Below are positions 28,111 to 37,002 of a DNA stretch of 58,410 bases, piece by piece (the stretch's first letter is position 1; every line of letters begins with the position of its first letter). The stretch comes from Planctomycetaceae bacterium (GTDB taxonomy: Bacteria > Planctomycetota > Planctomycetia > Planctomycetales > Planctomycetaceae): positions 1-58,410 of the forward strand of contig JANQQW010000045.1 of NCBI GenBank assembly GCA_028284885.1, read 5' to 3'. A program made the position numbers and the translations under genes. The notes under the pieces were generated by a model. The model worked only from the letters and a program-made list of their open reading frames with translations, was not told where the DNA came from and made no database searches.

Positions 28111-29240
28111 CACTGGCCTCCCTTCTCGTCGGCGAGGACGGCGCTGCCGGCGGGATCGCACACCCGCAGCTGGAACTGGTAACGCTGGGCCCATTCCTGG
28201 GTCTGTTCGTTCTGGCACACCTTCAGCAGCAGCCGGTTCACGCCCGGCTTCAGTTCCACGTCCACTCGGTACTGGTCCATGCTCGTGCCGCGGTGGTACT
28301 CCTCGCGGGCGAAGACCTGCTCGCCGTTCAGCCACAGCTTCCAGGCGTTGGAGGTGCCCAGCCGAACCTGCACGGGTCCGCCCTTCTCGCTTAAGAACGT
28401 GGTGGTGGCGTAGAAGACGCTCCCCTTGTGGTTCTCGATCTGCTTGGCGATGTCGAGCACGCCGTAGTCGTCGTCGGTGGCGACCTTCTGCCAGCCGACC
28501 TTCCCCTCGGCGGCGGGATAGTTCGAGTCGTAGCTTGCGGCGAGGTCGATCCCCTGCTCCGGCGGGTAGCTCGCGGCGAAGCCGATCCCCTCGCGGTTGT
28601 CGAACGGGCCGACGAGCTGCCAGCTGGTGAGGAAGCCGAAGTGCTGCGGCAGGTCGATCTCCATGCCCTGCTCGGCCAGCGCCTCGGTGATCTCGTCGAC
28701 CTGGTCCTTGTGGACGGCCCCGCTGAGGGCCTTCTGCCAGGCGGCGACGGCGGCCTCGCCCTCCTTCGTCTTCGCCTCGGCGATCACGCGGGCGACTGCC
28801 TCGCGACGCATCTCCGCGCTCGGGTCGGTCAGGGCGCCGGGCAGGATGCGGTCGGCCGCGTCGCCGTCCACCTTCACGAGCCACTCGTAGGCGAGCCGGC
28901 GGGCCTCGGCGTGGTTGTCCCGGTCGTCGACGAACGCCTCGAGCGACTTCGCCGACAGCGTGCCGCCGTTCTTCAGGGTCTGGTCGGCGACCGCCTCGAA
29001 GCCGGCCCGCAGCCAGTTCTCCGCCAGCGGGTTCGCCCCGTCGAACGCGACCAGAATCTCCGGCAACACGGCCTTTCCGCGGGCGGTCAGCTTCGCGAGT
29101 GCGACCGACGCCTCGGCGTTCCCTTTCCCCTCCGGCCCCACCTTCTTGATCGTCTCCAGCAACTCTTCGTTCGACTGCCCGAACGCGGTCGCCGACACGG
29201 CCAACCAGACGGCCGCGGCCGCCCAAACTCTCCCGGACAT
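28110..29240 (-). CDS. Secreted HEAT-like repeat protein with carbohydrate-binding-like C-terminal domain
   Basis: The 376-residue protein has a signal peptide (RVWAAAAVWLAVSATAFGQ). Residues ~25-195 are alpha-helical repeats of HEAT type (DRILPGALTDPSAEMRREAV). The C-terminal ~170 residues form a beta domain beginning FLTSWQLVGPFDNREGIGF and including VRLGTSNAWKLWLNGEQVFA, which resembles galactose-binding-like modules fused to secreted planctomycete proteins. The gene stop overlaps the PQQ gene start, so the two are likely co-translated. Possible role: a scaffold for an extracellular assembly with the propeller protein. Ligand is unknown. Confidence 0.65.
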   Translation of the reverse strand: MSGRVWAAAAVWLAVSATAFGQSNEELLETIKKVGPEGKGNAEASVALAKLTARGKAVLPEILVAFDGANPLAENWLRAGFEAVADQTLKNGGTLSAKSLEAFVDDRDNHAEARRLAYEWLVKVDGDAADRILPGALTDPSAEMRREAVARVIAEAKTKEGEAAVAAWQKALSGAVHKDQVDEITEALAEQGMEIDLPQHFGFLTSWQLVGPFDNREGIGFAASYPPEQGIDLAASYDSNYPAAEGKVGWQKVATDDDYGVLDIAKQIENHKGSVFYATTTFLSEKGGPVQVRLGTSNAWKLWLNGEQVFAREEYHRGTSMDQYRVDVELKPGVNRLLLKVCQNEQTQEWAQRYQFQLRVCDPAGSAVLADEKGGQ

Positions 29241-29511
29241 CCTCGCTCCCTCCGGCTCGAACCTCGGGTTGGAACGCGGACCAACGCCTGCCCGCGGTGC
29301 CGCGAGTCTACCAACGCCGGGAGCGGGTCGAAACCACGGGGACCGGTCGGCCGGGGATCGCCGTGGGAGGGCGGCCCGTCGGGCGAAACGAGCGTGCCGA
29401 CCGAAAACGAACGCGTCACCGGCCGTCGAGGAGGCCGCTACCGCGTTCGTACGTTCCAGGTCGGCAGGAAGTCGAGCGAGAACTCTCGGACCGGTCGTCG
29501 ATCGGAGGAAC

Positions 29512-30195
29512 TCACTCGGGGCTGTACGGCAGCGAGGACTTGTGCACGACGATGCGGAGATCGCCGTTGGCGTCCTTCACGTACCCGAGGGTGAACTCGA
29601 CCTTGATCTCCTCGCCGTCCGTCTTCGTGAAGTAGTAGTTGCCCATCGCGACCGCCATGTTGCAACTGTTGTTGATGATCCCGCTGTTCTCCCACCGCAC
29701 GTCGGTGTACGGCGCGAGCGCGAACCCCTTGTCCTCGGGATAGGTCTTGTTCCCTCCGACGAAGTACGAGAGTGCGCTGTCGAAGGTGCCGCGGAACTGC
29801 TCGACCGACGCCAGCGTCGGCTTGAAGAGCACCGAACTCAGGTCGAAGCCGTAGTGTTGTTGAATGTGGTCCTTCGCGGCCTTCTCGTAGTCGCCACCCT
29901 CGGAGTACACCTTGCCGATGTGCACGATGCCCTCACCCCAGGCAATCTGCGCATCGACGACCTCGGCCTCGGTGATGCACTCGGACGAGTAGAGGACAAG
30001 CGACCGCCCCCCCTTCGTCGAGGCACAGGGCTCGGCTCGCGGCTCACTCGCGTCCGCAGCCTGGGTGGCGGCCCCGTTCTCGCCGCCGGTCGTCTCGCTG
30101 GTGCTCGACGAAGTCGCGTCGGTGTCGTAGGCGAGCACGGCGAAACAGACCGCCAGGGGAGCGGAGAGGGCGGCGGTGTAAGAGAAGACTCTCAT
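29512..30195 (-). CDS. Exported NTF2/SnoaL-like domain protein
   Basis: The 227-residue protein starts at ATG 30195. A signal-like N-terminus (FSYTAALSAPLAVCFAVLAY) precedes a Ser/Thr/Glu-rich linker. The folded domain starts near AQIAWGEGIVHIGKVYSEGG and contains VLFKPTLASVEQFRGTFDSA, FALAPYTDVRWENSGI and AVAMGNYYFTKTDGEEIKVE. It ends VVHKSSLPYSPE. This arrangement matches a cystatin-like (NTF2) cup found in small proteins sometimes labelled phosphoribosyl-AMP cyclohydrolase; that label is unlikely here because no such motif or histidine context is present. Ligand is unknown. It appears monocistronic. Confidence 0.6.
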   Translation of the reverse strand: MRVFSYTAALSAPLAVCFAVLAYDTDATSSSTSETTGGENGAATQAADASEPRAEPCASTKGGRSLVLYSSECITEAEVVDAQIAWGEGIVHIGKVYSEGGDYEKAAKDHIQQHYGFDLSSVLFKPTLASVEQFRGTFDSALSYFVGGNKTYPEDKGFALAPYTDVRWENSGIINNSCNMAVAMGNYYFTKTDGEEIKVEFTLGYVKDANGDLRIVVHKSSLPYSPE

Positions 30196-30240
30196 CGGTT
30201 TTCCTCGACTGAGTTGCTGTGGGTCCAGTGGCGTCGTCAA

Positions 30241-30588
30241 CCACAGTGAGTTCGGCTCGACCGTGTGTGGCCGCGGTAGCGACGACGGCGAATCTCCGAC
30301 TGGTGACGCCGGACACTTGGGAATCGTCCGTGGGGAGCAGTGCCCGGCGGTGATGCTAGCCGTAAGGCAAGAGGCGGCAACTGGCTAGACTGCGACTTTT
30401 TGGTTTTTGTGCGGGCGGGGCCTGTTGCCGTTGAGGAAATCTAACGGTGTCGGCACCAGAAGTTAGGCATCGGCCCCGTCGTCAGTCTGTCTGTTCGAAA
30501 CCCGGTGACTCACGAGTCCGTCGGCCGTGGCGGTCGTCGAGCGGATTCGGGAGAATCCAGTGGCCATTCCACGCTCGGAGACGACCCT
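30241..30588. other. Intergenic stretch, no gene seen
   Basis: The ~350 bases between the NTF2-like gene and the YjbR gene contain an AT-rich spot (CGACTTTTTGGTTTTTGTG at about 30392). No convincing coding frame is present. The A/T run lies about 200 bases before the YjbR start and could be part of a promoter, but no clear -35/-10 pair was found. Confidence 0.4.
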
Positions 30589-30921
30589 ATGCCGGCCACG
30601 AGAGACCCGACGCAGGCCCTCAAGAAGGCCGCCGCTGCGTTGCCGGAGGTCGTCGAGGGCTGCTCCTGCAACCAGTCCTCCTACAAGGTCGGCAAGAAGG
30701 CCGTCCTCTACGTCGGCCCCGGCCCGAAGGGCGTCGGCTTCAAGGCGATGTTCAAGCTCGACGACTCCCTCGGCGAAGCGGAGGCGTACGCCGAAGCCGA
30801 ACCGGACCGCTTCGAGGTCGGCAAGGGCTGGGCCACCGCCCGCTTCACCGCCGAGAAGCCACTGCCGAAGAAGATCTGGGGCCGATGGCTGAAGGAGTCG
30901 TACGCGTTGGCGAGTGGGTGA
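30589..30921 (+). CDS. MmcQ/YjbR family protein
   Basis: The 110-residue protein starts at ATG 30589. The MmcQ/YjbR fold shows in VLYVGPGPKGVGFKAMFKLD, PDRFEVGKGWATARFTAEK and KKIWGRWLKESYALA. The family has a double-psi-like fold, is often annotated as DNA-binding from structural similarity alone, and its function is not proven. Cysteines C25 and C27 in EGCSCNQSSYKV are additional. The ankyrin gene follows on the same strand, 20 bases after the stop. Confidence 0.8.
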   Translation: MPATRDPTQALKKAAAALPEVVEGCSCNQSSYKVGKKAVLYVGPGPKGVGFKAMFKLDDSLGEAEAYAEAEPDRFEVGKGWATARFTAEKPLPKKIWGRWLKESYALASG

Positions 30922-30940
30922 GCACGCCGGAGTTCTCGAG

Positions 30941-31786
30941 ATGAGTGAAGGCATCGACAATCCACTCGATCGAGCGGCCGCCGTAATCTTCCATGACGAA
31001 GATGCCGTTCTACGTCAGATCCTCGAAGCGAATCCGGAGATCTTGAACGCTGCCGACCCTGACACCGAGCTGGGCGAGGGATTCACACTCCTTCACGAAG
31101 CGGGGTATCAAGGTGCGAAGAAGTGCTTGCGGATGCTGCTAACGCTCGGCGCCGAGATCAACGCCTTGGACGCTAGCGGAAGCCCGCCGATGTACGTGGC
31201 TCTTGGGGAGGGACACTTCGGAACGGCGCTGGAACTGCTGCACGAAGGTGCGGCTGCCGATCTGGCGAATCTGGGCGGCAAGACGCCTCTGATGCTAGCT
31301 GCATACCATTCGAGCCACCCCGAGTGTCTTAGGTTTGCCGAAGAAGCGCTGCGGATGGGGGCTGTGCTGGATCTGAACAGCGCCGTTCGACTTGGTGACA
31401 TTGCCTCTGTGAAGTCGATGATTGCCAAGGAGCCAGGTGCCATCGAGCGATGTCCTCTGCCAGACGCGCTGGTCGTTGATGCCGTAAGAATCGGCTCACC
31501 TGAGTTGGTCGCGGTTCTCATCGCGGCTGGCGCAGAAGTCAACGGTTCGAAAGAGGACGGCAATCCACTTGTGAAGGCAACGTACAGCAGGCAAGCCAAC
31601 TTGGAAGTCGTACGACTCCTGCTGGATGCTGGAGCAGATCCGAACGCTGTGGATGCGGCCGGACGCTCGTGCCTCGAAACTGCCGTGGCACGTCGGCAGG
31701 ACGACTTGGCTCAACTGTTGAGGCAGCACGGCGCGCGAGAGGGAACGGGACGGAAACCTGGTTCAAGTGTTCGTGACGAAGCGTAG
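30941..31786 (+). CDS. Ankyrin-repeat protein
   Basis: The 281-residue protein is started at ATG 30941, eight bases after GGAG. A GTG at 30914 overlaps the YjbR stop and is less favoured. About six ankyrin repeats are visible: [92 protein letters not shown] and [18 protein letters not shown]. No signal or membrane segment is seen, so it is probably cytoplasmic and protein-binding. GC is lower than average (34 of 60 at 31381-31440). Its last 24 bases overlap the end of the convergent Nudix gene. Partner unknown. Confidence 0.85.
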   Translation: MSEGIDNPLDRAAAVIFHDEDAVLRQILEANPEILNAADPDTELGEGFTLLHEAGYQGAKKCLRMLLTLGAEINALDASGSPPMYVALGEGHFGTALELLHEGAAADLANLGGKTPLMLAAYHSSHPECLRFAEEALRMGAVLDLNSAVRLGDIASVKSMIAKEPGAIERCPLPDALVVDAVRIGSPELVAVLIAAGAEVNGSKEDGNPLVKATYSRQANLEVVRLLLDAGADPNAVDAAGRSCLETAVARRQDDLAQLLRQHGAREGTGRKPGSSVRDEA

Positions 31787-32278
31787 CAACACCCGGAACG
31801 GTGGGCTGAACCGTTCCGGGTGCCCGGCGAGTTCTGCGAGCAGTTCCCGCATCTCGCGCCAGTTGACCTCGGCGATCTCGTCCGGGTCCGGCGTTGGTTC
31901 TCGGTCCGTCGTGGCCCGGTACAGCACCGTGTGTTCGTTGGCCGTTTCGGGGTTGGCGGGGAACTTGGCGAGGCGTTCGAGGGGGAGGTCGAGGCCGAGT
32001 TCCTCGGCGAGTTCCCGGGGGGCCGTGGTGTCGTAGTCCTCGCCGGACTCCACGTGCCCGCTGGCCGAGGAGGTGTACGTCAGCGGGTACTCGTCCTTGG
32101 TGGCGGAACGGGTCTGCACGAGCAGCCGGCCGGCCGGGTCGAAGACGAACACGTGCACGGCCCGGTGCAGCAGACCTCGGCGGTGGACCTCCGACCGGGG
32201 GGCCCGGCCGACGACCCGGTCCTGCTCGTCGACGACGTCGAACGTCTCCTCGGCGGAATCCGATGCGTCGGCGGGCAC
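31763..32278 (-). CDS. Nudix hydrolase, IPP-isomerase/YfcD-like subgroup
   Basis: The 171-residue enzyme starts at GTG 32278 behind AGGAA. The Nudix box is [20 protein letters not shown] followed by LGL, which fits GX5EX7REUXEEXGU with its metal-binding glutamates. The preceding [20 protein letters not shown] and [20 protein letters not shown] are typical of the YfcD and isopentenyl-diphosphate-isomerase-like branch. It probably hydrolyses a nucleoside-diphosphate-like substrate in the cytoplasm; the isomerase reaction itself is not implied. It converges on the ankyrin gene, sharing 24 bases tail to tail, and diverges from the lpd gene. Confidence 0.9.
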   Translation of the reverse strand: MPADASDSAEETFDVVDEQDRVVGRAPRSEVHRRGLLHRAVHVFVFDPAGRLLVQTRSATKDEYPLTYTSSASGHVESGEDYDTTAPRELAEELGLDLPLERLAKFPANPETANEHTVLYRATTDREPTPDPDEIAEVNWREMRELLAELAGHPERFSPPFRVLLRFVTNT

Positions 32279-32381
32279 GGGGCGGTTCCTTGTTCTCGGG
32301 CGAACGGTCGTCGAAGATGCGCGCGGCGACGCCAAGAATGCGTCGCGGAGTTCGTGAAAGCAAACCGAGTACTTGGATTCC

Positions 32382-33770
32382 ATGCACGATCTGCTCGTCA
32401 TCGGGGCCGGCCCCGGAGGGTACGTGGCCGCCATTCGGGCGGCCCAGTTGGGGCTCGACGTCGCCTGCGCCGAGAAGGAGAAGCCTTTGGGGGGAACCTG
32501 CCTGCGGGTGGGCTGCATCCCCAGCAAGGCCATGCTCGAGTCGAGCGAGCTCTACGAGCAGGCCAGCCAGCTCGCCGACCGTGGCATCACCGTTGGCGAC
32601 GTCGCCCTCGACGTCGGCAAGATGCTCGACCACAAGGACCGCGTCGTGAAGACGCTCACCGGTGGCATCGACGGGCTCTTCCGGAAGAACAAGGTCACCC
32701 GCTACCTCGGCACCTGCCGCTTCACCGGCAAGGACGACGACGGCTTCACCCTCGTCGTCGACGGCCAGGACGGCGAGACCACCATTCAGGCGAAGCGGGT
32801 GGTGATCGCGACCGGCAGCGTCCCCGCCTCGCTGCCCGGCATCACGTTCGACGGCGAACGCATCGGCCACAGCACCCACGCGCTCGACTACGAGGAGGTG
32901 CCCGAACACCTCGTCGTCATCGGGGCCGGGTACATCGGGCTGGAACTCGGAGCCGTCTGGAACCGCCTCGGGGCGAAGGTGACGGTGCTCGAGTACCTCG
33001 ACCGCATCCTGCCCGGCATGGACGCCGACATCGCCGGCGAGGCGAGGAGGATCTTCGAGAAGCAGGGTCTGGAGTTCCGGCTCGGCACGAAGGTGACCGG
33101 GGCCGAGAGCTCGGACTCGGGCGTGACGGTCTTCGTCGACGGGGCCGACCCGGTGACGTGCGACCAACTGCTCGTCTCGGTCGGTCGGAAGCCGTGCACG
33201 GACGGGCTGGGGCTCGAGACTATCGGCGTGGCGACCGACCAGCGGGGGTTCGTCCCGATCGACGCGGCCTTCCAGACCGAGTGCGAAGGCGTGTACGCGG
33301 TCGGCGACGTGGTCGGCGGGGCGATGCTGGCCCACAAGGCGGAGGAAGAGGGGATCGCCTGCGTCGAGGGGATCGTGACGGGCCACGGCCACCTGAACTA
33401 CGACGCGATTCCCGGCATCGTCTACACCTCGCCCGAGATCGCCTCGGTCGGCAAGACGGAGGAGCAGCTGAAGGAGGCCGGGGTGGTGTACAAGACGGGC
33501 GAGTTCCCGTTCATGGCGAATGGGCGGGCACGGGCCATCGGGCACACGGAGGGGAAGGTGAAGATACTCGCCGACGCGGAGACCGACCGCATCCTGGGCG
33601 TGCACGCCATCGGGCCGCACGCGGGGGACCTCATCGCCGAGGCCGCGGTCGCCATCGAGTTCGGCGCGAGCAGCGAGGACCTCGCCCGCTGCAGCCACGC
33701 CCACCCCACGCTGTCCGAAGTCGTGAAGGAAGCGGCCCTCGCCGTGGAGGGACGGGCGATTCACATCTGA
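32382..33770 (+). CDS. lpdA: Dihydrolipoyl dehydrogenase
   Basis: The 462-residue flavoenzyme reoxidises dihydrolipoamide of 2-oxoacid dehydrogenase complexes, passing electrons through FAD to NAD. The FAD-binding start is [20 protein letters not shown]. The redox disulfide is C40/C45 in [13 protein letters not shown]. The NAD-binding [17 protein letters not shown] and the C-terminal catalytic dyad region [13 protein letters not shown] are intact. ATG 32382 gives the usual start; a TTG nine bases upstream adds three residues. It is not beside E1/E2 genes, which is common in bacteria with shared E3. A repeat follows 2 bases after the stop. Confidence 0.95.
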   Translation: MHDLLVIGAGPGGYVAAIRAAQLGLDVACAEKEKPLGGTCLRVGCIPSKAMLESSELYEQASQLADRGITVGDVALDVGKMLDHKDRVVKTLTGGIDGLFRKNKVTRYLGTCRFTGKDDDGFTLVVDGQDGETTIQAKRVVIATGSVPASLPGITFDGERIGHSTHALDYEEVPEHLVVIGAGYIGLELGAVWNRLGAKVTVLEYLDRILPGMDADIAGEARRIFEKQGLEFRLGTKVTGAESSDSGVTVFVDGADPVTCDQLLVSVGRKPCTDGLGLETIGVATDQRGFVPIDAAFQTECEGVYAVGDVVGGAMLAHKAEEEGIACVEGIVTGHGHLNYDAIPGIVYTSPEIASVGKTEEQLKEAGVVYKTGEFPFMANGRARAIGHTEGKVKILADAETDRILGVHAIGPHAGDLIAEAAVAIEFGASSEDLARCSHAHPTLSEVVKEAALAVEGRAIHI

Positions 33771-33772
33771 CC

Positions 33773-33837
33773 GTGTTCGGTGTTCGGTTTTCGGTGTTCA
33801 GGCAGAACCGAAAACCGAGCACGGAAAACCGAACACC
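33773..33837. repeat. GTTCGGTGTTC inverted repeat, copy 1
   Basis: The left arm is GTGTTCGGTGTTCGG and the right arm ends GGAAAACCGAACACC, able to pair as a long imperfect stem. It lies 2 bases after the lpdA stop, so it may also serve as its terminator. A relative lies at 34158-34220, on the far side of the small gene at 33858. Confidence 0.7.
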
Positions 33838-33857
33838 AAACCGCGATCGGCCATTCG

Positions 33858-34151
33858 ATGTCCGACGACTCCCTCGACGATCAACGAGCCGGCGACCTCC
33901 CCGACCGACGCCTGTACGTCGTCGACGACGACTGGAAGGCGTTCGTGAAGACGACCTCGGACCGGGAGCGGTGCTACTCGAAGTTCCCGGGCGAGGACTT
34001 CTTCCACCTGATCATGAAGGGCGAGATCTACATCGCTCGCGGAAACGAGAAGTACTGCCTGACCTGCGCACTCCGACTCGGGCTCGTCACGACCGACCGC
34101 CTGCACTGGCAGAAGACACCGAGGAAGCTCGGCCGCGAGCCGTTCGTTTGA
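33858..34151 (+). CDS. Small hypothetical protein between two repeats
   Basis: The 97-residue protein starts at ATG 33858. It is hydrophilic and acidic/basic-mixed (RRLYVVDDDWKAFVKTTSDR, then FHLIMKGEIYIARGNEKYCL and CALRLGLVTTDRLHW). A pair of cysteines in KYCLTCAL is spaced CxxC but has no partner pair, so a zinc site is not supported. The family is not recognised. It is bracketed by two copies of a GTTCGG-rich inverted repeat and faces the STAS-like gene convergently. Codon usage fits the genome. Confidence 0.6.
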   Translation: MSDDSLDDQRAGDLPDRRLYVVDDDWKAFVKTTSDRERCYSKFPGEDFFHLIMKGEIYIARGNEKYCLTCALRLGLVTTDRLHWQKTPRKLGREPFV

Positions 34152-34157
34152 GCAGCG

Positions 34158-34220
34158 GTGTTCGGTGTTCGGTGTTCGGTTCCTGCGTTCGGCCGAAGAC
34201 CGAACACCGAAAACCGAACA
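34158..34220. repeat. GTTCGGTGTTC inverted repeat, copy 2
   Basis: GTGTTCGGTGTTCGGTGTTC is followed by CGAACACCGAAAACCGAACAC, an inverted repeat related to 33773-33837. It starts seven bases after the small gene's stop and lies between convergent genes, where it could act as a bidirectional terminator. Confidence 0.7.
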
Positions 34221-34296
34221 CGCCCCCAGTCGGCCAACCGACGTCCAACGAAGCCGATCCCCGTCGCCGTCCTCGAGTCGCCGTCGAAGCGACCCC

Positions 34297-34737
34297 TCAG
34301 TCGATCGAGATCGGCTCGAGTTGCACGTCCTGCGGGACGGCGGGCGAGGTCCGTTCGACCTTCCAGTTCGTCTGCGACGGCACGACGGCGAGCTGTTGCG
34401 GCTCGAGCAGCAGGTCGAACCAGCCGTCGCCGTTGTCCAGGAAGAACTGCTGGAACCACAGCATGCGGCCGACGTTCGGCTGCGGCCGGCTGAGACGGAC
34501 GTCGACGCCACGCTCGGCCCAGTCGAAGACCATCCCGAAGAACCCGCTCGGCACGTACTTCACCTGCTCCATCACGATGCCGATCGACCGGACCCCCTCC
34601 TTGTCGATCAGCCGGATCAGCGACTCCCGCAGCAGGGCGAGGTCGGCGCCGTCCCAGATGTCCATGTCGCCGAAGTCGAGGATGGTCCGGTTCTCGTCGT
34701 CGACGAAGATGCTCAGTCGGTCGCGTTTGGAAGCCAT
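34297..34737 (-). CDS. STAS-like domain protein
   Basis: The 146-residue protein starts at ATG 34737. The pattern ILDFGDMDIWDGADLALLRE, SIGIVMEQVKYVPSGFFGMV and FDWAERGVDVRLSRPQPNVG follows the alternating strand/helix of the STAS (anti-sigma antagonist) fold, with PSGFF where such proteins carry the loop after strand 3. The serine of that loop could be a phosphorylation site, as in SpoIIAA, but this is inference. The C-terminal ~35 residues (PQQLAVVPSQTNWKVERTSP) are an extension. No anti-sigma kinase is adjacent. Probable cytoplasmic regulator. Confidence 0.6.
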   Translation of the reverse strand: MASKRDRLSIFVDDENRTILDFGDMDIWDGADLALLRESLIRLIDKEGVRSIGIVMEQVKYVPSGFFGMVFDWAERGVDVRLSRPQPNVGRMLWFQQFFLDNGDGWFDLLLEPQQLAVVPSQTNWKVERTSPAVPQDVQLEPISID

Positions 34738-35156
34738 GCCTGTCTCGTTGTCGAATCCCTGCGGTGCGGGCGGCGTCCCGACGACGCCGGCCGTGGTGAG
34801 GGATTCGGAACGCAACGGACGGGCCACTGTTCGAATCGCTTGACGCCCCCACCGCCCGAGCGGACGCAAGCGACGGGGAGACAGGAGCTTGGAGAATCCC
34901 GGCCGTGCCGTCGCCCGCCCACGGCGACGTTGTCGGTTCGCCACGCGCGGCCTCCCCACGTGGTTTCGCGGCAACACGACCCTGTCGTCGAAACGCGAGC
35001 CGACCACGATCGGGCACGTCGCTCCGCAGGGTTTTCGCCCGGCTCGTCGGTCGTCATGCTCGACCAGACGAGAATGATCTGGGCACGTGCCACCACGACG
35101 CCCGCCCGACATGCGGCCTCGGGCTTCTGACTCTCGACTCAAGACTCGCGACTCCC
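34738..35156. other. Intergenic stretch between divergent genes
   Basis: About 420 bases separate the STAS-like gene from the dihydropteroate-synthase-like gene. The last 30 bases contain a GACTC-rich run (GACTCTCGACTCAAGACTCG). No credible gene was seen. Promoters for both flanking genes should lie here. Confidence 0.45.
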
Positions 35157-36050
35157 TTGCTCGACCTCGCTCACCTCGCCGACCTCCACGCCCGCTACGC
35201 GGACGACATCGGGCACGCCGTCCGGTCGTTCGACGTCCGCGGCGTGCACTTCGACCACTCGCCCGACGTTGCCATCATGGGGATCGTCAACCTCTCGCGG
35301 GACTCGTCGCACCGCGAGACCGTCGCCCTCAGCACCGAGGCGGCCATCCGTCGCGGTCGCCGGTTGTGGGCCGAGGGCGCGAGAGTCGTCGACATCGGAG
35401 CGGAGTCGACGATCGCCGGGCACGAGCGGGTGACGATCGACCGGCAACGCGAGAAACTGCTGCCGGTGGTCGAAGCCCTCGCGGCCGACGGCATCCTCGT
35501 CTCCGTCGAGACCTACGACCTCGCCCTCGCCGCCGACTGCCTCGCCGCCGGGGCCGGCATCCTGAACCTCACCTCGACCACCGAGACCGAGGCGTTCTAC
35601 GAACTCGTCGCGAAGCACGAGGCCGGCGTCTTCGTCTGCTACGTCCAGGGGGAGAACTCCGTCAGCACGGGCGACCTCGTCATCGGCGACGACCACGTCG
35701 GCCTGCTGCTCGACTTCTTCCGCCGGGAGACCGAGCTCGCCGAGCGTCGCGGCGTGAGTCGCATCTGGGTCGATCCGGGCCTCGGCTTCTCCTACCGCAA
35801 CCTCGAGGACAAGACCGTTCGCACTCGCTACCTGATGAACTCGCTGCTGACGGCGTTCCGGCTGCGGTCGCTGGGCTGGCCGGTGTTGCAGCAGCCGCCC
35901 TCGGGGTTCGAGAACTTCGAGGACGAGGTCCGCTGCGGCGAGGCGTTCTACTCCGTGCTCGCGGTCCTCGGCGGCGTCGATCTCGTCCGCACGCACGAGG
36001 TTGCGAAGGTCCGCGGCGTCGTCCGCACCCTGCAGGCGTTCGAGCCATGA
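35157..36050 (+). CDS. Dihydropteroate-synthase-like (pterin-binding) protein
   Basis: The product is 297 residues if started at TTG 35157; the exact start is uncertain because no good ribosome site is visible. The DHPS fold is recognisable: IMGIVNLSRDSSHRE (first signature), GARVVDIGAESTIAG (second), LVSVETYDLALAADCLAAGAGILN-type sequence, WVDPGLGFSYRN, and the C-terminal DLVRTHEVAKVRGVV with the R-x-H motif. Several canonical residues are altered: SVDT is SVET, the STRP segment is STIA, and NDVS is NLTS. It is therefore probably a diverged paralogue and may not make dihydropteroate. Its stop overlaps the start of a pteridine-reductase-like gene by four bases (ATGA), which supports a pterin or folate role. 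Confidence 0.75.
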   Translation: MLDLAHLADLHARYADDIGHAVRSFDVRGVHFDHSPDVAIMGIVNLSRDSSHRETVALSTEAAIRRGRRLWAEGARVVDIGAESTIAGHERVTIDRQREKLLPVVEALAADGILVSVETYDLALAADCLAAGAGILNLTSTTETEAFYELVAKHEAGVFVCYVQGENSVSTGDLVIGDDHVGLLLDFFRRETELAERRGVSRIWVDPGLGFSYRNLEDKTVRTRYLMNSLLTAFRLRSLGWPVLQQPPSGFENFEDEVRCGEAFYSVLAVLGGVDLVRTHEVAKVRGVVRTLQAFEP

Positions 36051-36778
36051 CCGACTCGGCAGACGCGACGAAGGTCGCCCTCGTCACCGGCGGCAGCAGC
36101 GGCCTCGGCGGTGGCATGGCGGTCCACCTCGCGACGCTCGGCTTCGACGTGCTCGTTCACTACCACGCGAATCGCGAAGGTGCGGAGAAGGTCGCCGAAG
36201 AGATCCGTTCACGTGGTCAGCGGGCGGAGGTCGTGCATGCCGACCTGACGAGCGAAGCCGGTTCGTTCGTTCTGCGGGACGCGGTCGCCGAACGGTTCGG
36301 ACGACTCGACCTGCTGGTCAACGCCTCCGCGGCGTACTCGGAGACGCCGTTCGCGGAGTCGACCGAAGCGGAGTGGTTCGCCCAACTGAACTCGTCGGCG
36401 ACGGCCGTCTACTTCACCACGCGAAACCTGCTGCCGCTGCTCCGCGAGTCGCGTGGGCAGGTCGTGAACGTCGGCGACACCGACGCCACGCAGCCGAACG
36501 CCCGCGTCCGGGCGGCCGGCTACCACGTCGGCAAGTGCGGCGTCTGGCTGCTCACCTGCTCGTTCGCCGCCGCGGAGTCCGCCAACGGCGTGGCCGTGAA
36601 CATGATTTCGCCCGGCCTGATGGAGAACAGCAGCGGCCTCGGCTCCCCCGCCGTCGTCCCCGCCGGCCGCTTCGGCACGACCGCCGACCTGACCACCGCC
36701 CTCGACATGCTCCTCGCGAGCGACAACGCCTACGTCACCGGTTCGAACATCGTCGTCAGCGGCGGCTGGAACGTGTAG
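36047..36778 (+). CDS. Short-chain dehydrogenase, pteridine-reductase-like
   Basis: The 243-residue protein starts at ATG 36047, overlapping the previous stop. The cofactor motif is TGGSSGLGGGM, followed by VLVHYHANREGAEKV; the HYH matches the NADPH-binding segment of pteridine reductase PTR1. LVNASAAYSETPFAEST is also PTR1-like. The usual catalytic serine is missing: NVGDTDATQP offers D144 or D146, and D146 lies 13 residues before Y159 of YHVGK, the same spacing as PTR1 D181-Y194. The active site D...Y...K163 thus resembles pteridine or dihydromonapterin reductases (PTR1/FolM) rather than FabG. It probably reduces a pterin for the neighbouring DHPS-like protein, which remains inference. Confidence 0.78.
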   Translation: MTDSADATKVALVTGGSSGLGGGMAVHLATLGFDVLVHYHANREGAEKVAEEIRSRGQRAEVVHADLTSEAGSFVLRDAVAERFGRLDLLVNASAAYSETPFAESTEAEWFAQLNSSATAVYFTTRNLLPLLRESRGQVVNVGDTDATQPNARVRAAGYHVGKCGVWLLTCSFAAAESANGVAVNMISPGLMENSSGLGSPAVVPAGRFGTTADLTTALDMLLASDNAYVTGSNIVVSGGWNV

Positions 36779-36795
36779 AGCGGTGAGAACGGCGA

Positions 36796-36818
36796 ACTCG
36801 GCGGCTGGATCGCCGAGT
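36796..36818 (+). terminator. Hairpin after the pteridine-reductase-like gene
   Basis: ACTCGGCG and CGCCGAGT pair perfectly around GCTGGAT, 17 bases after the stop. There is no T-run, so confidence as a terminator is moderate. Confidence 0.4.
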
Positions 36819-37002
36819 GGGGCGAGTCGGCCGGCGGGGAGAATCATCGCGTAACGGACAGGGTGGTGCCGACAATCGATGGTGGAACCTGCTAGTATCG
36901 AGATCATCGGGGAGCCTCGCCCCGAACTGCTGACTCGTCGCCGAAACTGACGACCTACCCGGCGCGACTCGGCTGCCCCACTCCGTTGCCGGCCTGCCGA
37001 AC

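Noticed and set aside
36047..36778. Fatty-acid 3-oxoacyl reductase (FabG) assignment
   Set aside because: The catalytic serine is replaced by aspartate and HYH/NASAAYSETP match pteridine reductases; the DHPS-like neighbour agrees.
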